From the NCBI GenBank assembly GCA_963728355.1, contig CAVSJQ010000002.1, positions 186,001 to 250,000 on the forward strand: a stretch of 64,000 nt of DNA, given 5' to 3'. Below are positions 26,167-34,800 of this stretch, in pieces (within the stretch, counting starts at the first letter, position 1; each line of letters begins with the position of its first letter). The DNA is from Sva-07 sp963728355 (lineage in GTDB: Bacteria; Actinomycetota; Acidimicrobiia; Acidimicrobiales; Ilumatobacteraceae). A program made the position numbers and the translations under genes. Under the pieces are notes generated by a model. The model did no database searches. It had not been told where the DNA came from and was given only the letters and a program-made list of their open reading frames with translations.

Positions 26167-26741
26167 GGGGGCAGCACCTTCGCAATCAGGGGATGGGCGA
26201 GATCTCGGGGGGTGTCGAGATCGAGGGACAGCTGGGGATCCGAACGCACCTCGACCGGGACCGTCGCCATGGTGAGCGCCTGATCGAGGTGCCGGGCGAA
26301 CGACCCGCCTCCGTAGGCGGCCCGCAGCCGATGCGTCGCGGGGAACGACATGACGTTGGTGCCGTCGTGGCGGCGGTCGGGAACCAACGTGATGCAGCCC
26401 TCGTGCGCCACCTCGAGCAGGGCGCCGGGCAGGGCCAGATCCGCATGGCTCACCAGCACGTGGTCGTAGCCGTTGGCGACGACGTGGTCGACGCCGTCGT
26501 CGACGGCGCCGTTGAGACCGAGACCGGCGCCCCAGATCACCTGGGCACCCATGCGCTGGGCCCACGCCGCGACCTGCTCGTCGTCGCAGGCCACGAACGT
26601 CGGGATCTCGGCCACGACGTCGAGCACCCCGCTCGCCATCCACTCGGCGAGGCGGGCACGGTCGAGGTCGCCGAGCACGCCCGTGAGGCGGCCCTTGGCC
26701 GCCGTGAAACGCTTGACCGGGACCAGGACGGCGAGACGCAC
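26136..26741 (-). CDS. cofC: 2-phospho-L-lactate guanylyltransferase
   Basis: A 201-residue nucleotidyltransferase of coenzyme F420 biosynthesis that activates phospholactate (or PEP) with GTP. It opens RLAVLVPVKRFTAAKGRL, the nucleotide-binding motif, and continues with QVIWGAGLGLNGAVDDGV, VSHADLALP and LVPDRRHDGTNVMSF. GTG 26741 is preferred over GTG 26750 because TACAGT lies seven bases before it, giving a leaderless start, and because CofC proteins open at this point. It supports F420 use in this organism, in agreement with two luciferase-like oxidoreductase genes near 53 kb and 59 kb. Confidence 0.88.
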   Translation of the reverse strand: MRLAVLVPVKRFTAAKGRLTGVLGDLDRARLAEWMASGVLDVVAEIPTFVACDDEQVAAWAQRMGAQVIWGAGLGLNGAVDDGVDHVVANGYDHVLVSHADLALPGALLEVAHEGCITLVPDRRHDGTNVMSFPATHRLRAAYGGGSFARHLDQALTMATVPVEVRSDPQLSLDLDTPRDLAHPLIAKVLPPWLPTSPANP

Positions 26742-26748
26742 TTGTGCC

Positions 26749-26754
26749 ACTGTA
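26749..26754 (-). promoter_or_regulatory. Leaderless -10 box of cofC
   Basis: TACAGT on the minus strand, seven bases before GTG 26741. Confidence 0.45.
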
Positions 26755-26862
26755 GGAGGGCCACGGCCCGAGCGGCGACGCCGCAGTACAGTGACGTGTG
26801 CTGCCGCTGGACGGCGGCACCGACGCCGCACGGTGCCGGAGAGCGAGAGCCGGGGGACGGAC

Positions 26863-27870
26863 ATGAGTGCATCGACGATCAACGTGGCGGTCATCGGCGC
26901 CGGTTCATGGGGCACCACGGTCGCGGCGCTCGCCGCCGTCAACACGCCGACCGTCCTGTGGGCGCGGCGTCACGACCTCGCCACCGAGATCAACGACGCG
27001 GGCGTCAACCCGGAGTACCTCCCGAACTTCACCCTGCCGGACGCCCTGCGGGCCACCGATTCCCTCGAGGATGCCGTCTCGCACGCCGACGTCGTCGTGA
27101 TGGCGGTGCCGTCGCACGGCTACCGCGACGTGGCGGTCGAGGCGTCAGCGTTCATCCGGCCGTGGGTCCCCGTCGTCTCGCTGTCGAAGGGCCTCGAACG
27201 CACGTCGTTGAAGCGGATGAGCGAGGTGACCACCGATGCGATGCCGGGACATCCCGTCGCCGTGCTCACCGGCCCGAACCTCGCCAAGGAGATCCTCGGC
27301 GGTCAGCCCGCCGCCAGCGTCGTGGCGATCGACGACGTCACGATCGCCAACGAACTGCAGCGCATCTTCAGCCGGCCGAGCCTGCGGGTGTACACCAACG
27401 ACGACGTCGTCGGTTGTGAAGTGGCCGGCGTCGTCAAGAACGTGATCGCCATCGCCGCCGGCATGGCCGAGGGCATGGGCTTCGGCGACAACACGCGTGC
27501 CACCCTGATCACCCGCGGGCTCGCCGAGATGACCCGGCTGGGCGTGGCGATGGGCGGCCATCCGGTCACGTTCGCCGGCCTCGCCGGGATGGGCGATCTG
27601 ATCGCCACCTGCTCGTCGAAGCAGAGCCGCAACAACCAGGTGGGGCTGCAGCTCGGACGAGGGAGCACCATCGAGGAGATCCTGGCGGCGACCAACATGG
27701 TCGCCGAGGGCGTGAAGTCGTCGCCGAGCGTGCTCGACCTCGCCCGCCGGTACGGTGTCGAGATGCCGATCACCGAACAGGTCGTCGCCGTCTGCCACGA
27801 GGGCCGACCCGCCCCCGACGCACTCGCCGCACTGATGCAGCGCAGCCGAAAAGGCGAATTCGACGCGTGA
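26863..27870 (+). CDS. gpsA: Glycerol-3-phosphate dehydrogenase [NAD(P)+]
   Basis: A 335-residue cytosolic enzyme that reduces dihydroxyacetone phosphate to sn-glycerol-3-phosphate for phospholipid synthesis. The Rossmann motif is VIGAGSWGTTVA, followed by VVMAVPSH, SLSKGLE, TGPNLAKEI, the catalytic Lys in GVVKNVIAIAAG and GLAGMGDLIATCSS. A G-rich ribosome site (GGGGGAC) precedes the ATG. The next gene overlaps its stop by four bases. The reverse-acting GlpD lies near 63 kb. Confidence 0.94.
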   Translation: MSASTINVAVIGAGSWGTTVAALAAVNTPTVLWARRHDLATEINDAGVNPEYLPNFTLPDALRATDSLEDAVSHADVVVMAVPSHGYRDVAVEASAFIRPWVPVVSLSKGLERTSLKRMSEVTTDAMPGHPVAVLTGPNLAKEILGGQPAASVVAIDDVTIANELQRIFSRPSLRVYTNDDVVGCEVAGVVKNVIAIAAGMAEGMGFGDNTRATLITRGLAEMTRLGVAMGGHPVTFAGLAGMGDLIATCSSKQSRNNQVGLQLGRGSTIEEILAATNMVAEGVKSSPSVLDLARRYGVEMPITEQVVAVCHEGRPAPDALAALMQRSRKGEFDA

Positions 27871-29153
27871 GCGCCGCCGATCTCGACGTCGCCGACGTCG
27901 ACGGGGCCGACGACCGCAACTCGACGTTGGTCGGGGTGACGGGAATGCCGTGCCGCGCCTGGGTGTCCTCGTGTGGCGACGTGGTCGCGCGGCGTGGAGC
28001 CGGCGACGCCGAGCCCGTCCAGTGGTTCGTGGCCGCGGAGGATCGCTGGCACGTCCCCGCCGCCGAGGCGGCCGTCCGTCAGCGTCGCGTCGGGGGAACA
28101 CCGGTCGTCGAGACCCGCCTGCGCGTGCCCGACGGCGATGCCGTGCACCGGGTGTGGTCGGTCCCCGACCTCGGTGGCCTCACCGTGATCGAGGTCGAGA
28201 ACGAATCGCCACTGCCGTTCGCCGTCGCATTCGCCGGCGCCCGGGTGCTCACTGAACGCCCCCCGGCTGATGTGCCGATCCGAGGCATCGATCTCCCCGA
28301 GGGATCGATCGTGCTACCGGTGGCGCATCGCACGTCCGTCCGTGTCGCCATCCCGCACGAGCCGGCCCGTTTCTCGACGTGGGCATTGCCGACGCTCGCT
28401 CCGGCGATGGCGATCGTGCGCGGCTGGGAGACGATCGTGCAGCGGGCCAGCCGTCTCGTGTTGCCCGATGCCGGACTCGCCGAGGCGGTCGTCGCTGCTC
28501 GCAGCGACCTGCTGCTCGCCGGACCGGTCGATGCCGACGACGACGCCATCGGTTTCCTGCTCGACGTCGCCGAACTCGGTCGTCTCGGCGACGACGCCGA
28601 CGCATGGATGCCCGAGATCGTGGAACCGATCGCATCGATCGCCCGTTCGGAAGATCCCGAGGTCGACCTGGCACTGCGGGGATGCGAGCGCCTGGCAGTG
28701 TCGGCCGGCGACGACCGTGCCGCCGGCGACATCGCGGCACTGCGACGACGCCGCATCCGTGACGGCCGCATCGCTGCATCCAGCGCCCAGGCGCCGTCGT
28801 CGTTCTCGGACCTGCAGCGGGGCGCGTCGGTCGGTCGCTTCGTCGCCCAGGTCGAGCAACGCATCGCCGACGAGGGTCGCCTGCTGCCGCTCGGTATTCC
28901 GCGCCGCTGGCTCGGTTCGAACTTCGAGGTGCACGGCGTGCCGACCGGCCCGCGCTCGACCGTCGGATTCGCCGTGCGCTGGCACGGCGAGCGCCCGGCC
29001 GTCCTGTGGGAACAACACGGCGAGACCCAACGTCTGAGCGCCCCGACCGTCGATCCGGCATGGACGAGCGACGCGGCGTCCGGCGAGGCGCTGTGGGCGG
29101 CGCCGCCTCAGCCCAAGCGCATCGGTGTGAGCATCGATCTCGGCGATCGGTGA
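27867..29153 (+). CDS. Conserved-looking protein of unknown function, coupled to gpsA
   Basis: A 428-residue soluble protein I do not recognise. Residues 20-180 look beta-rich, with phrases such as GGLTVIEVENESPLPFAVAF that recall the N-terminal beta-sandwich of some glycoside hydrolases. Residues 190-330 look alpha-helical with Arg/Asp/Ala-rich helices, and the last 100 return to beta (RSTVGFAVRWHGERPAVLWEQ). No catalytic motif, signal peptide or membrane helix is visible. The GTG start overlaps the gpsA stop (GTGA), and rnhB follows after 13 bases, so the three are probably one operon. Confidence 0.7.
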   Translation: MSAADLDVADVDGADDRNSTLVGVTGMPCRAWVSSCGDVVARRGAGDAEPVQWFVAAEDRWHVPAAEAAVRQRRVGGTPVVETRLRVPDGDAVHRVWSVPDLGGLTVIEVENESPLPFAVAFAGARVLTERPPADVPIRGIDLPEGSIVLPVAHRTSVRVAIPHEPARFSTWALPTLAPAMAIVRGWETIVQRASRLVLPDAGLAEAVVAARSDLLLAGPVDADDDAIGFLLDVAELGRLGDDADAWMPEIVEPIASIARSEDPEVDLALRGCERLAVSAGDDRAAGDIAALRRRRIRDGRIAASSAQAPSSFSDLQRGASVGRFVAQVEQRIADEGRLLPLGIPRRWLGSNFEVHGVPTGPRSTVGFAVRWHGERPAVLWEQHGETQRLSAPTVDPAWTSDAASGEALWAAPPQPKRIGVSIDLGDR

Positions 29154-29166
29154 CCGGAGGTCGACG

Positions 29167-29868
29167 GTGAGCGCAGCTGCCTCACGACCGAAGCAGTCCA
29201 AGAAGCGGGCGCCCACGCGGGCGATGGAGAAGGACCTGTGGGACCGCGGCTACGACGTCGTCGTCGGCATCGACGAGGTCGGCCGTGGCGCGTGGGCGGG
29301 GCCGTTGTCGGTCGGTGCGGCGATCCTGCCGCGCGATTCCCGAGTGAACGGCGTGCGCGACTCCAAGCTGCTGACCGAGCGCGAGCGCGAAGCGCTCTTC
29401 GACAAGCTGACACGCTGGTGCGTCGCCTGGTCGGTGGGCTCGGCGAGCCAGGACGAGTGTGACCGTCTCGGGATGTCGGCGGCGCAGAAGCTGGCCGCCC
29501 GCCGGGCGATCGAGGGCCTCGGGGTCGCACCCGACGTGGCCGTGACCGACGGGACCTGGGACTTCGTCTCCCCGGCGGTGCCCCACGTCGAACTCGCGGT
29601 GAAGGCCGACCTGCGCTGCTTGAGCGTGGCGACTGCCAGCATCCTCGCCAAGGTCGTGCGCGATCGTGAGATGCGCGCCCATGCCGAGAGCCACCCGCAC
29701 TGGTCGTTCGACACCAACAAGGGCTATCCGTGCCCGGTGCACAAAGCGGCGCTGCTCGGCTACGGCCCGTCGGCCATCCACCGCCGCACGTGGGTGTTCA
29801 TGGACCACTACGTCCCGTGGACCGCGATCCGCCGCACCCCACCCGCCGGCCAGTCGAGTCTCTTCTGA
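29167..29868 (+). CDS. rnhB: Ribonuclease HII
   Basis: A 233-residue endonuclease that cuts RNA in RNA-DNA hybrids and single ribonucleotides in DNA. The acidic metal ligands are visible in VGIDEVGRGAWAGPL (Asp, Glu), RDSKLLTERERE and the later ADLRCLSVATASILAKVVRDREM. A basic N-terminal stretch (KQSKKRAPTR) precedes the core. The GTG start follows GGAGGTCGACG, a good ribosome site. Its end lies 22 bases before a copy of the 52-bp palindromic repeat. Confidence 0.92.
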   Translation: MSAAASRPKQSKKRAPTRAMEKDLWDRGYDVVVGIDEVGRGAWAGPLSVGAAILPRDSRVNGVRDSKLLTEREREALFDKLTRWCVAWSVGSASQDECDRLGMSAAQKLAARRAIEGLGVAPDVAVTDGTWDFVSPAVPHVELAVKADLRCLSVATASILAKVVRDREMRAHAESHPHWSFDTNKGYPCPVHKAALLGYGPSAIHRRTWVFMDHYVPWTAIRRTPPAGQSSLF

Positions 29869-29890
29869 CCGGTCCGGACGCCGAACACCA

Positions 29891-29942
29891 CGTTTGTGCT
29901 GCATTTTCGGTGACCCGCCCCACCCGAATCCTCACGCAAACG
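29891..29942. repeat. 52-bp dispersed palindromic repeat, copy 1
   Basis: The ends are CGTTTGTG and CGCAAACG. In this copy flanking bases extend the inverted pairing to 12 bp (29885-29896 with 29937-29948). It sits between the convergent rnhB and small secreted protein genes, where it could act as a terminator. Confidence 0.8.
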
Positions 29943-29967
29943 TGGTGTCCGTGACCGCCCGCGAACG

Positions 29968-30318
29968 TCAGCCGACCGCCCGGGTCTGGCAGTACTCGAC
30001 CCAGCGCTCGGCGGAGTCCGGGGTGCCTGCGGCGTTGCGCATGCACTCCACGTAGGCCTCGTCGAGGACGGTCTGGCAGGCCATCACCTGGCGCTCCAGC
30101 GAGTCCGGGCTCCCCGACGCCGTCGGCACGCAACGGTTCTCGAACTCGTCGTTCGCCGCCGCGTGCGTCGCGAACGAAATGGAGCCCACGGCCAGCACGC
30201 CCGACGCCACGGCGAAGAGTGCCCGGCGCCTCGGCCGGCGACCGTGGTGCGATGGTGGCACGCTGTGGGACACTGACCCGGTGGGGGCTGCGGTGATCTC
30301 GATGGTTCCGGTGTTCAT
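29968..30318 (-). CDS. Small secreted Cys-containing protein with internal duplication
   Basis: A 116-residue protein. After a 25-residue polar N-terminus comes RRPRRRALFAVASGVLAVGSISFATHAAA, a signal peptide or anchor (residues about 26-54). The mature part has four cysteines and two copies of one motif: GSPDSLERQVMACQTVL and GTPDSAERWVEYCQTRA. No family is recognised. ATG 30318 is chosen because AGGAG lies five bases before it. It is divergent from the giant SARP/kinase gene across 129 bases, so the two may be regulated together. Confidence 0.65.
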   Translation of the reverse strand: MNTGTIEITAAPTGSVSHSVPPSHHGRRPRRRALFAVASGVLAVGSISFATHAAANDEFENRCVPTASGSPDSLERQVMACQTVLDEAYVECMRNAAGTPDSAERWVEYCQTRAVG

Positions 30319-30447
30319 GATGTCTCCTGTCGTCGTGCCCGTCGGAGCGACGAGCGGTGTGGAGATCACCGTCGTCGTCGACGCCCAAGGACCGCTCACG
30401 GGTGGGCAAGGCCCGGAAAAACCAAGCCTTTACCGGCGCCGACGACG

Positions 30448-31827
30448 ATGACCCGAGCCGATGCGACCCACCGGCTGAACGGACCGACGATGGCGACACC
30501 ACACTCCACCGAACTGCATCCCGCGACGCCGGAGACCGACCGCGAGATGGCACTGGACGATGGCCAGGTTCCGAGTGTCCGGGTGCTGGGGCCCCTCACC
30601 GTGCGCCTCGGTGGCCGATCCATCGATGTCGGCGGCCCCAAACCGACGTTGCTGCTGGCACTGCTCGTCGCCCGTGCCGGCGCCGTCGTGTCGTGGCATG
30701 CACTGATCGACGGACTGTGGGGCGACGATCCACCGCCGACGGCGCGCAAGGCCGTCCAGGTGCACGTGTCGAACCTGCGACGGGCGCTCGGCGACGACTT
30801 CCCGCTGCGCACGTCCGCGGGTGGCTATCTCCTCGACGCAGACGCCGTCTCGATCGACGCACGGCGATTCGAGCAGACCGTCGACGAGGCCGGCCGGACC
30901 GTGTCGAGCGATCCCGCTGCGGCGGCGGCGGCGCTGCGCGAAGCGCTTGCATGGTGGAGCGGTCCTGCGTATGCGGGCCTCGGCGACTGCGAGGCACTGG
31001 TCCCCACCATCGCTCGGCTCACCGAGTTGCGTCTCCACGCACAGTCGCTGTGGTACGACGCGCGGCTGCGCCTCGGCCAGCATGTCGAGATCGTCGGCGA
31101 CCTCGACGCCCTGACCACCGATCACCCGTATCGCGAGGACCTCCGCCGACTCCAGATGCTGGCCCTGTACCGCTCGGGTCGCCAGACGGAGGCGCTGCGG
31201 GTGTACTCGCGCACCCGGGCGCTGCTCGTCGAGGAACTCGGCATCGAGCCGTCGGCGGAACTGCGCGAGCTCCATGCGAGCATTCTCGACCAGTCACCCG
31301 AGCTCGATCTCGTCGTCCCGCTCGATGACGACCTCGATCACCATCGTCGCCGCGCCAACGGGTACGAGCTACGCGACCGCCTCGGCGCCGACGACATCGG
31401 CGTCGTGTACAGCGCCTACCAGACCTCGACCGGGCGTGAAGTGGCCGTCAAGGTCATCCTGCCGGACTACGCGAACCGCCCCGAGTTCGTCGAGCGGTTC
31501 GAAGCCGACGCCCAACACGTCGCCGGACTCGAACACCCGCACATCGTCTCGTTGTACGACTTCTGGCGCAGCCCCGAGGGCGCCTACCTCGTGATGCCGT
31601 ACGTGCGTGGCGGCAACCTGCGCCGATCGATCGACTCGACACGGTGGGATCCGGCAGCAGCGATGCGTGTGCTCGACCAGGTGGGATCCGCGCTCGGACA
31701 TGCGCACCGCCGCGGGAATCGTGCACGGCGATCTGAACTCGACCAAGGTCCTGCTCGACGACGACGCCAATGCGTATCTCTTCGACTTCGGCATCGCTCG
31801 CCGACGGGTGAACGACGCGGAGAGTGA
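30448..31827 (+). CDS. N-terminal fragment: SARP/BTAD regulator plus start of kinase-like domain
   Basis: As read, 459 residues. The winged-helix part runs from SVRVLGPLTVRLGG through AVQVHVSNLRRALGDD and the BTAD part from ARRFEQTVDEAG to EELGIEPSAELREL, both as in AfsR and SARP activators that bind direct repeats near antibiotic or stress genes. The kinase-like part starts at YELRDRLGADDIGVVYSAY with the ATP-binding Lys in REVAVKVI. After residue 424 the reading is out of frame and the last 36 residues are nonsense. The true start is unclear: ATG 30448, 30490 or 30547, none with a ribosome-binding site. Confidence 0.65.
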   Translation: MTRADATHRLNGPTMATPHSTELHPATPETDREMALDDGQVPSVRVLGPLTVRLGGRSIDVGGPKPTLLLALLVARAGAVVSWHALIDGLWGDDPPPTARKAVQVHVSNLRRALGDDFPLRTSAGGYLLDADAVSIDARRFEQTVDEAGRTVSSDPAAAAAALREALAWWSGPAYAGLGDCEALVPTIARLTELRLHAQSLWYDARLRLGQHVEIVGDLDALTTDHPYREDLRRLQMLALYRSGRQTEALRVYSRTRALLVEELGIEPSAELRELHASILDQSPELDLVVPLDDDLDHHRRRANGYELRDRLGADDIGVVYSAYQTSTGREVAVKVILPDYANRPEFVERFEADAQHVAGLEHPHIVSLYDFWRSPEGAYLVMPYVRGGNLRRSIDSTRWDPAAAMRVLDQVGSALGHAHRRGNRARRSELDQGPARRRRQCVSLRLRHRSPTGERRGE

Positions 31828-34800
31828 CCGGGGAGTCGCCGACGACATCCGTTCGTTCGGGTTCCTCGTCCACGAACTGTTCACCGGCAGCCGGACCGGC
31901 GCCGGTGAACCCGCGGACTCCGTGCACTGGATGCGTGACGATCTGCCGCAGGGTCTCGACGACGTCATCGCCTGCGCCACCGACCCGGACCCGGCACGGC
32001 GCTACGGGCGCATCGACGACTGCCTCCGGGCGCTGCGCCAGGCGTTCGGTGCCGACGTCACGACCGGTCCTGCATCGCCGGACGTCGACGTCGACGTGCG
32101 CAACCCGTACAAGGGATTGCGCGCGTTCGCCGAGGTCGACGCCGACGACTACTTCGGCCGCGATCGCCTCGTCGAGCAGTTGTCGCAGCGGGTCGCCGGC
32201 AATCGCCTCACCGTCGTCGTCGGACCGTCGGGGTCCGGCAAGTCGAGCCTGGTCAAGGCCGGGCTCGTGCCACGCCTTCGCCGGGACGGTATCCGTCCGG
32301 GTCGGCCCACCCTGGTCACGGAGATGTACCCAGGCTCCTACCCGTTCGAGGAGCTGGAGGCGGCGTTGCTGCGCGTCGCCGTCGACCGCCCGGACGACCT
32401 ACTCGACGAACTCATCGCCGACGACCGGGGACTGTTGCGCGCCACCAAGCAGATCCTTCCCGACGACGACAGCGAGCTGCTGCTGGTGGTCGACCAGTTC
32501 GAGGAACTCTTCTCGCTCACTGCGGATGCGTCGGTGCGCCGGTTGTTCCTCGACAACCTGGTCACGATCGGCCACGATGAGCGCTCACGGGTGCGGTTGG
32601 TGCTGACGATGCGCGCCGACTTCTTCGACCATCCACTCGAGCATCCTGCGTTCGGCGAACTGATGGCCGCCAGCCTCGTGACCATCGCGATGCCCGATCA
32701 CGACGACCTCGCCCAGGCGATCAGCGAACCGGCACGCTTGGCCGGCCTCGAACTCGAGGCCGGGCTCGTGCCGATCATCACCCGCGACGTCGCCGGCGAA
32801 CCGGGCGCTCTTCCACTGATGCAGTACGCGCTCACCGAACTCGTCGGGGCCAGGCTCGGTCGCCAGCTCACGATCGACGCCTACGAGCGCACCGGCGGCG
32901 TCATCGGGGCACTGTCGAGCCGAGCCGAGGACATCTACGTCGGACTGCCGCCGTCGGCACAGCGCGTTGCGGAGGAGGTCTTCGTCCACCTCGTCGCGGT
33001 CGATGAGGACAGCGACGACACCCGCCGGCGGGTCCGACGCAGCGAACTCGATGCGATGGGATTCAACGCCAACGCGCTCGACAACGTGATCGCCGCATTC
33101 GGGTCGTTCCGACTCCTGTCGTTCGACCACGATCCGGTGACGCGCGGCCAGACGATCGAGGTCGCCCACGAGGCGCTGATCCGGGAATGGCCTCGCTTCC
33201 GGACGTGGATCGATCGGCGTCGGGAGGAACTGGTGCTGCAACGACGGCTGCAGGTCGCCGCCGTCGACTGGGACTCGAGCGGCCGCGAGCCGAGTTTCCT
33301 GCTCAACGGCGGACGGCTGGAGCAGTACGAGCGGTGGTTCGCATCGACGGAACTGCGCATCGGTGGGCTCGAGCGGGAGTTTCTCGACGAAGCCCGGCGG
33401 CGTGAGACCGACGCGAACGCATCAGCTGCGCGTCGCCGCCACCGCCTGGTGGCGGGTTTCGCAACGCTCGCAGCGGTCGCGATCGGTGTAGCCGCCATGG
33501 CGGTCGTGCAACGCAATCGGGCTGATGATGCCGCCACCGTTGCGGAGGTCGCAGCAGCCGAAGCGGAGTCACAACGCAGCGTCGCCGAACAGGCGACGAA
33601 CGAGGCGGAGGTGTTGCGGACCACTGCAGAACGCCGGGCTCTGATCGACAGTGCTCGGGCGGCGGGTCTCACCGCGGCGGAATTGGCCGACGAGGATCCG
33701 GAGGCAGCCGTGCTCGTCGGCCTGGAGGCCGAGGCGCTGGCCGAAGAGGCCGGGGTGGTGCTCCCCGAAGTGGTCAGCGGACTCTGGGAGGCCGCGAATG
33801 CCGAGCGGGGCAGACGTCGACTCATCAGGACGCGATTCGACGTCGGGCCCCAGGAGTTCGGCTTGTTCGGCCAGGGCGTCTCGCCATCACCGGACGGTCG
33901 ACTGGGAGTTGCCACGCTGGCGGAGCAACGGATCGCGAAAGAGGTGTTGCTCGGGCCCGAGGTGGTGTCGAAGTGGGCGTCCACGACCACGATCTCGGAT
34001 CTCTCGAGCGGCGAGACGGTGAGCACGCTCGCTGGCGGCGAGGGATTGCCCTTGTACTCCACGTGGGATCCCGTGAGCAGTGAGGTGGTGACTGCGAACG
34101 GCGACGGCTCGGTGACGTGGTGGGACCCCGTGCGCGGCGAGCCGCTTCGTCGCGAGCAACTCACGGACGGGCCCCTGTGGCACGTGACACTCGACGGCAA
34201 CCGCCTGGCGACGTCGGAGAACGTCGATCAGACGGATGGTCGGTCGATCGCAGTGCTCCGTGACCGCGCCTCGCTGCAGCCGATCGTCGCAGTTCCCGAC
34301 TCGTTGTGGTCGACGTTGTCACCCAACGGCAAGTGGTGGGCGACCGCCTCGATACGGGGCGAGATCATCGTCCACGACGCACGTGACGGCGCAGAGGTGC
34401 TCCGCACCCAGCCGACCGACTGGCCGGAGGCTGCGCTGCGGTCCGCTGACTGGGCGGGTGAGGACGACGCCATGTGGCTCGTGCGCAACGGGGCGCTCAT
34501 CCGCGTCGAGCTGAACTCCGGTGGACTCCAGTCGGTCGGGCCTCCCGAGCTGTACGCCAACGGCGGATGTTGTGCGTCCGCTGCGTCGCGCCAGCGAGGA
34601 ACATCCCCACTGGTCGTCGCCGGCGTCCCGCCTCGTGTTCGTACGAGTCCGAACGGCGACCTCGTGGCCTACGGGGCGTCGGATGCTCGGGTCTACATCC
34701 GCAGCGCCGCCACCGACCAGCGGGTCATCGTGCTGGAGGGTCACGCGTCGGCGGTCGACTCGGTGGAGTGGCTGCCCGATGGATCGGGACTCGTCTCGGT

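Noticed and set aside
29891..29942. The 52-bp element as a CRISPR repeat or att site
   Set aside because: Copies are kilobases apart with no spacers, cas genes, integrase or tRNA nearby.
31210..31610. Possible separate start for the kinase-like domain as its own gene
   Set aside because: The SARP frame runs unbroken into the kinase ATP-binding region, so the break is within the domain at 31717, not between genes.
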